Assembly: GCF_900187995.1 (NCBI RefSeq)
Contig: NZ_FZNZ01000003.1
Coordinates: 1-64,000, forward strand
Source of the DNA: Prevotella jejuni
GTDB taxonomy: Bacteria > Bacteroidota > Bacteroidia > Bacteroidales > Bacteroidaceae
Length of the DNA stretch: 64,000 nucleotides
Direction of reading: 5' to 3'
Under the pieces are notes generated by a model that made no database searches, had not been told where the DNA came from, and worked only from the letters and a program-made list of their open reading frames with translations. Made by a program: the position numbers and the translations under genes. This document shows, piece by piece, positions 62,019 through 64,000 of the stretch (position 1 is the stretch's first letter; the number at the start of each line of letters is the position of its first letter).

Positions 62019-62989
62019 TTCCTGACCTCATGGTAGGAAAGAAGATTATCTACGTTCACGGCTTCATGTCAGCCGGTTCAAGTCACACAGTACAAATACT
62101 AAGGGACTACATGCCCGAAGCTACAGTCATTGCGCCCGACCTCCCCATACATCCTGAGGAGGCGATGGAACTCTTACACAATCTTGTCGACACCGAGAAG
62201 CCCGACTTAATCATAGGTACTTCAATGGGAGGAATGTACACGGAGATGCTTTATGGGGTCGATCGAATATGCGTAAATCCTGCTTTTCAGATGGGAACTA
62301 CCATCAGCGAGACCAATATGATGGGTAAACAAGTGTTTCAAAATCCTCGACAAGATGGCATACAGGAGGTTATCGTCACCAAAGCATTGGTTAAGGAATA
62401 CAAAGAGATAACTGAGAAGTGCTTCTCTCAAGTAACGGAAGAGGAGCAGCAACGTGTCTTCGGACTCTTTGGCGACGCTGATCCCGTTGTCCATACCTTC
62501 GATCTTTTCAGCGAGCACTACCCTCAAGCGATTCGTTTTCATGGTGAACACCGACTCATAGAGAAGGCTGTTTACCACTACCTAATGCCCGTCATCCGAT
62601 GGATTGACGACCGACAGGAGGGACGCGAACGGCGAACTGTACTCATAGACCAGAACACGCTCGCTGATGGATACGGCAAACCGAAGTCGAGTCTGAACAA
62701 GGCTTACGAGTTCTTGCTCGATAACTACAACGTATTCTTTGCTTGTCCAGCACCAACAAACAACCCATCTGTAATCACCGAACAGCAAGCATGGATAGAG
62801 GACACCTTCAGTGCACCTGCTTGGAACCATGCCATCTTCACCAACCAGCCGCAGCTTCTCTATGGCGACTACCTTATCAGTAGTAAAGAACACGATGATT
62901 TCCTCGGAACAACATTGCTTTTTGGTAGCGAAGAGTTCAAGACTTGGGAAGAAATTATCACTTTCTTTGAACGCTTAGGGGGACAGTAA
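61994..62989 (+). CDS. YqiA-like esterase fused to a degenerate deoxyribonucleotidase (HAD) domain
   Basis: Residues about 14-200 form an alpha/beta-hydrolase like YqiA/UPF0227: IIYVHGFMSAGSSHT, the nucleophile elbow GTSMGGMYTE, and GDADPVV and FHGEHRLIE with acid and histidine. Residues about 215-331 resemble a 5'(3')-deoxyribonucleotidase of the HAD family (LLYGDYLI, GTTLLFGSEEFKTWEEIITF). Its catalytic acids seem lost: motif I DxDxV reads DQNTL, and the acidic pair after GDYLI reads SS. The second part is probably a pseudo-enzyme. Confidence 0.78.
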   Translation: MENQYKKTFPDLMVGKKIIYVHGFMSAGSSHTVQILRDYMPEATVIAPDLPIHPEEAMELLHNLVDTEKPDLIIGTSMGGMYTEMLYGVDRICVNPAFQMGTTISETNMMGKQVFQNPRQDGIQEVIVTKALVKEYKEITEKCFSQVTEEEQQRVFGLFGDADPVVHTFDLFSEHYPQAIRFHGEHRLIEKAVYHYLMPVIRWIDDRQEGRERRTVLIDQNTLADGYGKPKSSLNKAYEFLLDNYNVFFACPAPTNNPSVITEQQAWIEDTFSAPAWNHAIFTNQPQLLYGDYLISSKEHDDFLGTTLLFGSEEFKTWEEIITFFERLGGQ

Positions 62990-63014
62990 ACAAGCTAAAC
63001 GTTCAATCTTCCTC

Positions 63015-63104
63015 GAATTATTTTCATGAAAAAAAATATTTCTTGTCATGAAAAAAAATATTTTTCTTCATGAAAAAAAATTCTTCTTTTCATGAAAATA
63101 ATTC
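63015..63104. repeat. TCATGA/AATATT palindromic element, copy 6
   Basis: Termini GAATTATT (63015-63022) and AATAATTC (63097-63104); TCATGA cores at 63024, 63046, 63068 and 63090, all 22 bp apart; AATATT-type cores 11 bp out of phase. The whole 90 bp is an imperfect palindrome. It separates the esterase-fusion gene from the gene at 63257. 63105-63256 shows no promoter I trust. Confidence 0.93.
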
Positions 63105-63256
63105 ACTACAGAGGACCCTCTACAATAGATAAAGCGCATAACAAACTGACTACAAAGCAATAACACCCACTCAAAACATAACACGGTAAATCAGTCTCCA
63201 CGCTCTGTAAGAATACACGTCATACACGTTCAGCGTACTAAGGAGATACTCTCATC

Positions 63257-64000
63257 ATGGCACACGAACTCTTTGCACGTATTGCCGACATCCTTTCGGC
63301 ACCTTCTGAAACGCAGGCTCTCATCATGCACGAGACACTTGTCATTGCTTGTCACGAAGGATTGAAGAATACCCGACATGGTTTCGGTAACCTTTCATCG
63401 CAGGTGGAGTCGCTATGTAGGCAACATCACATAGCTCCGCAAGACATTGTAGCAATACAGAAAATGCGTCGGCATAGTAACTCTACAGCCCCCATTCTAC
63501 CCGACGACGTGGCCTACGACTGTCGTGCCTTGGCTATCTTCGTCTCTGCAGTCGTACAGGAAGCTATCCCATCGTTCCTTGTTAAGAGGATTCCTGCACG
63601 TGGACGCACAACAGAGAACATACAGATAATGAATTATCGATACATCCGCTGTATCGTAAGAGAGTGGGATGACAAGACGATTCAGGTAGCCGTAACCAAT
63701 CAGGACAGTAGCGAAGAGCTTCTGGCAGTAGACTATATGGACACACCAGAGTATATTGATTTCAGCTACTTACGCCCTATGCTACGCGAAGGGATGCAAC
63801 TGAACCTCCTTGACTGTACTGTCACACGCAAGAAGGTAGTACCACGTCTTGTCGTTGTTGAGCCAGACTATCTCATAGACATCTCTACCATTGCCAACTG
63901 TTTTGAGTCATACGGACATCATCCGTTGCTCTTCACCGTCAACCGACTTAGTCCTCGTCTCAGTAACAAATATTTTCTTTTGGGTAACTTTGCTGGTTCT
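63257..64000 (+). CDS. N-terminal part of a large Bacteroidetes protein, probably a Dna2-like helicase/nuclease (partial)
   Basis: From ATG 63257 the frame stays open for 248 codons to the edge of the window. It begins MAHELFARIADILSAPSETQ and includes NYRYIRCIVREWDDKTIQVA, GMQLNLLDCTVTRKKVVPRL, VVVEPDYLIDISTIANCFES and, at the edge, LLGNFAGS. This resembles the N-terminal region of a Bacteroidetes family of about 1,100 residues annotated as AAA/Dna2-like helicases with a Cas4-type nuclease. No helicase motif is inside the window, so this rests on recall of the N-terminal pattern. Confidence 0.6.
   Translation, partial: MAHELFARIADILSAPSETQALIMHETLVIACHEGLKNTRHGFGNLSSQVESLCRQHHIAPQDIVAIQKMRRHSNSTAPILPDDVAYDCRALAIFVSAVVQEAIPSFLVKRIPARGRTTENIQIMNYRYIRCIVREWDDKTIQVAVTNQDSSEELLAVDYMDTPEYIDFSYLRPMLREGMQLNLLDCTVTRKKVVPRLVVVEPDYLIDISTIANCFESYGHHPLLFTVNRLSPRLSNKYFLLGNFAGS

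Noticed and set aside
15391..63104. TCATGA elements as ordinary transcription terminators
   Set aside because: Some copies lie between divergent genes or beside a separate good terminator, and the fixed 22-bp inner lattice is not needed for a terminator.
15391..63104. TCATGA elements as transposon-like MITEs
   Set aside because: No target-site duplication is evident at the ends and no transposase is in view; it remains possible but unsupported here.

Overview
The window looks like chromosome from a Prevotella or close relative (Bacteroidales). Nearly every intergenic region carries the Bacteroidetes promoter pattern: a -7 box TANNTTTG with a TTG/TTTG -33 box 18-20 bp upstream. The gene set also fits: a secreted C10 cysteine protease with a type IX secretion tail, a NigD-like lipoprotein, Bacteroidetes-type LpxH, a DUF4292 lipoprotein and CdaA. 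I see no insertion sequence, prophage, integrase or CRISPR array. The gene content is housekeeping; the unusual content is in the spaces between genes.

Layout. 1-430: 5' end of a 16S rRNA gene (minus) with its leader and promoter. 0.7-4.2 kb: acyl-CoA synthetase with an XRE-cupin regulator, then argR. 4.5-7.5 kb: pflB-pflA. 7.9-10.4 kb: Bax-inhibitor membrane protein and a secreted M48 protease. 10.5-13.6 kb: PASTA protein-rluD-ddl operon. 13.96-17.7 kb: rpmH, efp, folP, cdaA. 17.9-22.4 kb: DUF2156/GNAT protein, then pta-ackA. 22.8-26.1 kb: lpxH, a SufT-like gene and small membrane/regulator genes. 26.2-29.9 kb: ahpF, ahpC and divergent oxyR. 30-37.8 kb: SPFH protein, C10 protease, divergent kbl and tdh. 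38-45.5 kb: NigD-like lipoprotein with an acyltransferase, a glycosyltransferase with radC, a Zn/Cd-type P-ATPase, dusB and tRNA-Pro. 45.6-54.3 kb: murF, a helix-hairpin-helix protein, an Na+ symporter, a VanZ-like protein, a CYTH protein, a 46-residue membrane protein, prfB and a long-chain acyl-CoA ligase. 55-60.2 kb: operon dut-TPR-DUF4292-EnvC. 60.4-64 kb: dgt, an esterase/pseudo-HAD fusion and the start of a large gene that runs off the window.

Physiology. PflB/PflA with Pta/AckA give the anaerobic pyruvate-to-formate-and-acetate route. OxyR with AhpC/AhpF is the peroxide defence of an air-exposed anaerobe; an almost perfect OxyR operator lies next to the ahpC -33 box. Tdh plus Kbl convert threonine to glycine and acetyl-CoA. 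Ddl, MurF, EnvC-like, LpxH and the PASTA protein serve the envelope. Dut and Dgt start from a shared divergent region and both control the dNTP pool.

Most notable. Intergenic DNA is full of short repeats built on one geometry. Three families unrelated in sequence (TCATGA/AATATT, six copies; AAGAAG/CTTCTT, two copies; CGGACA/TGTCCG, one copy) all place about four palindromic units at 22-bp steps, with a second symmetric half-site exactly 11 bp out of phase. Longer tandem arrays nearby have periods of 44, 88, 66, 66/67, 43 and 67 bp, mostly at or near multiples of 11. Some lie in 5' leaders; one 66-bp array carries a promoter -7 box in every copy, and one 88-bp duplication has copied a start codon and made an upstream ORF. 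This recurring 11/22-bp grammar is my best candidate for an undescribed system.
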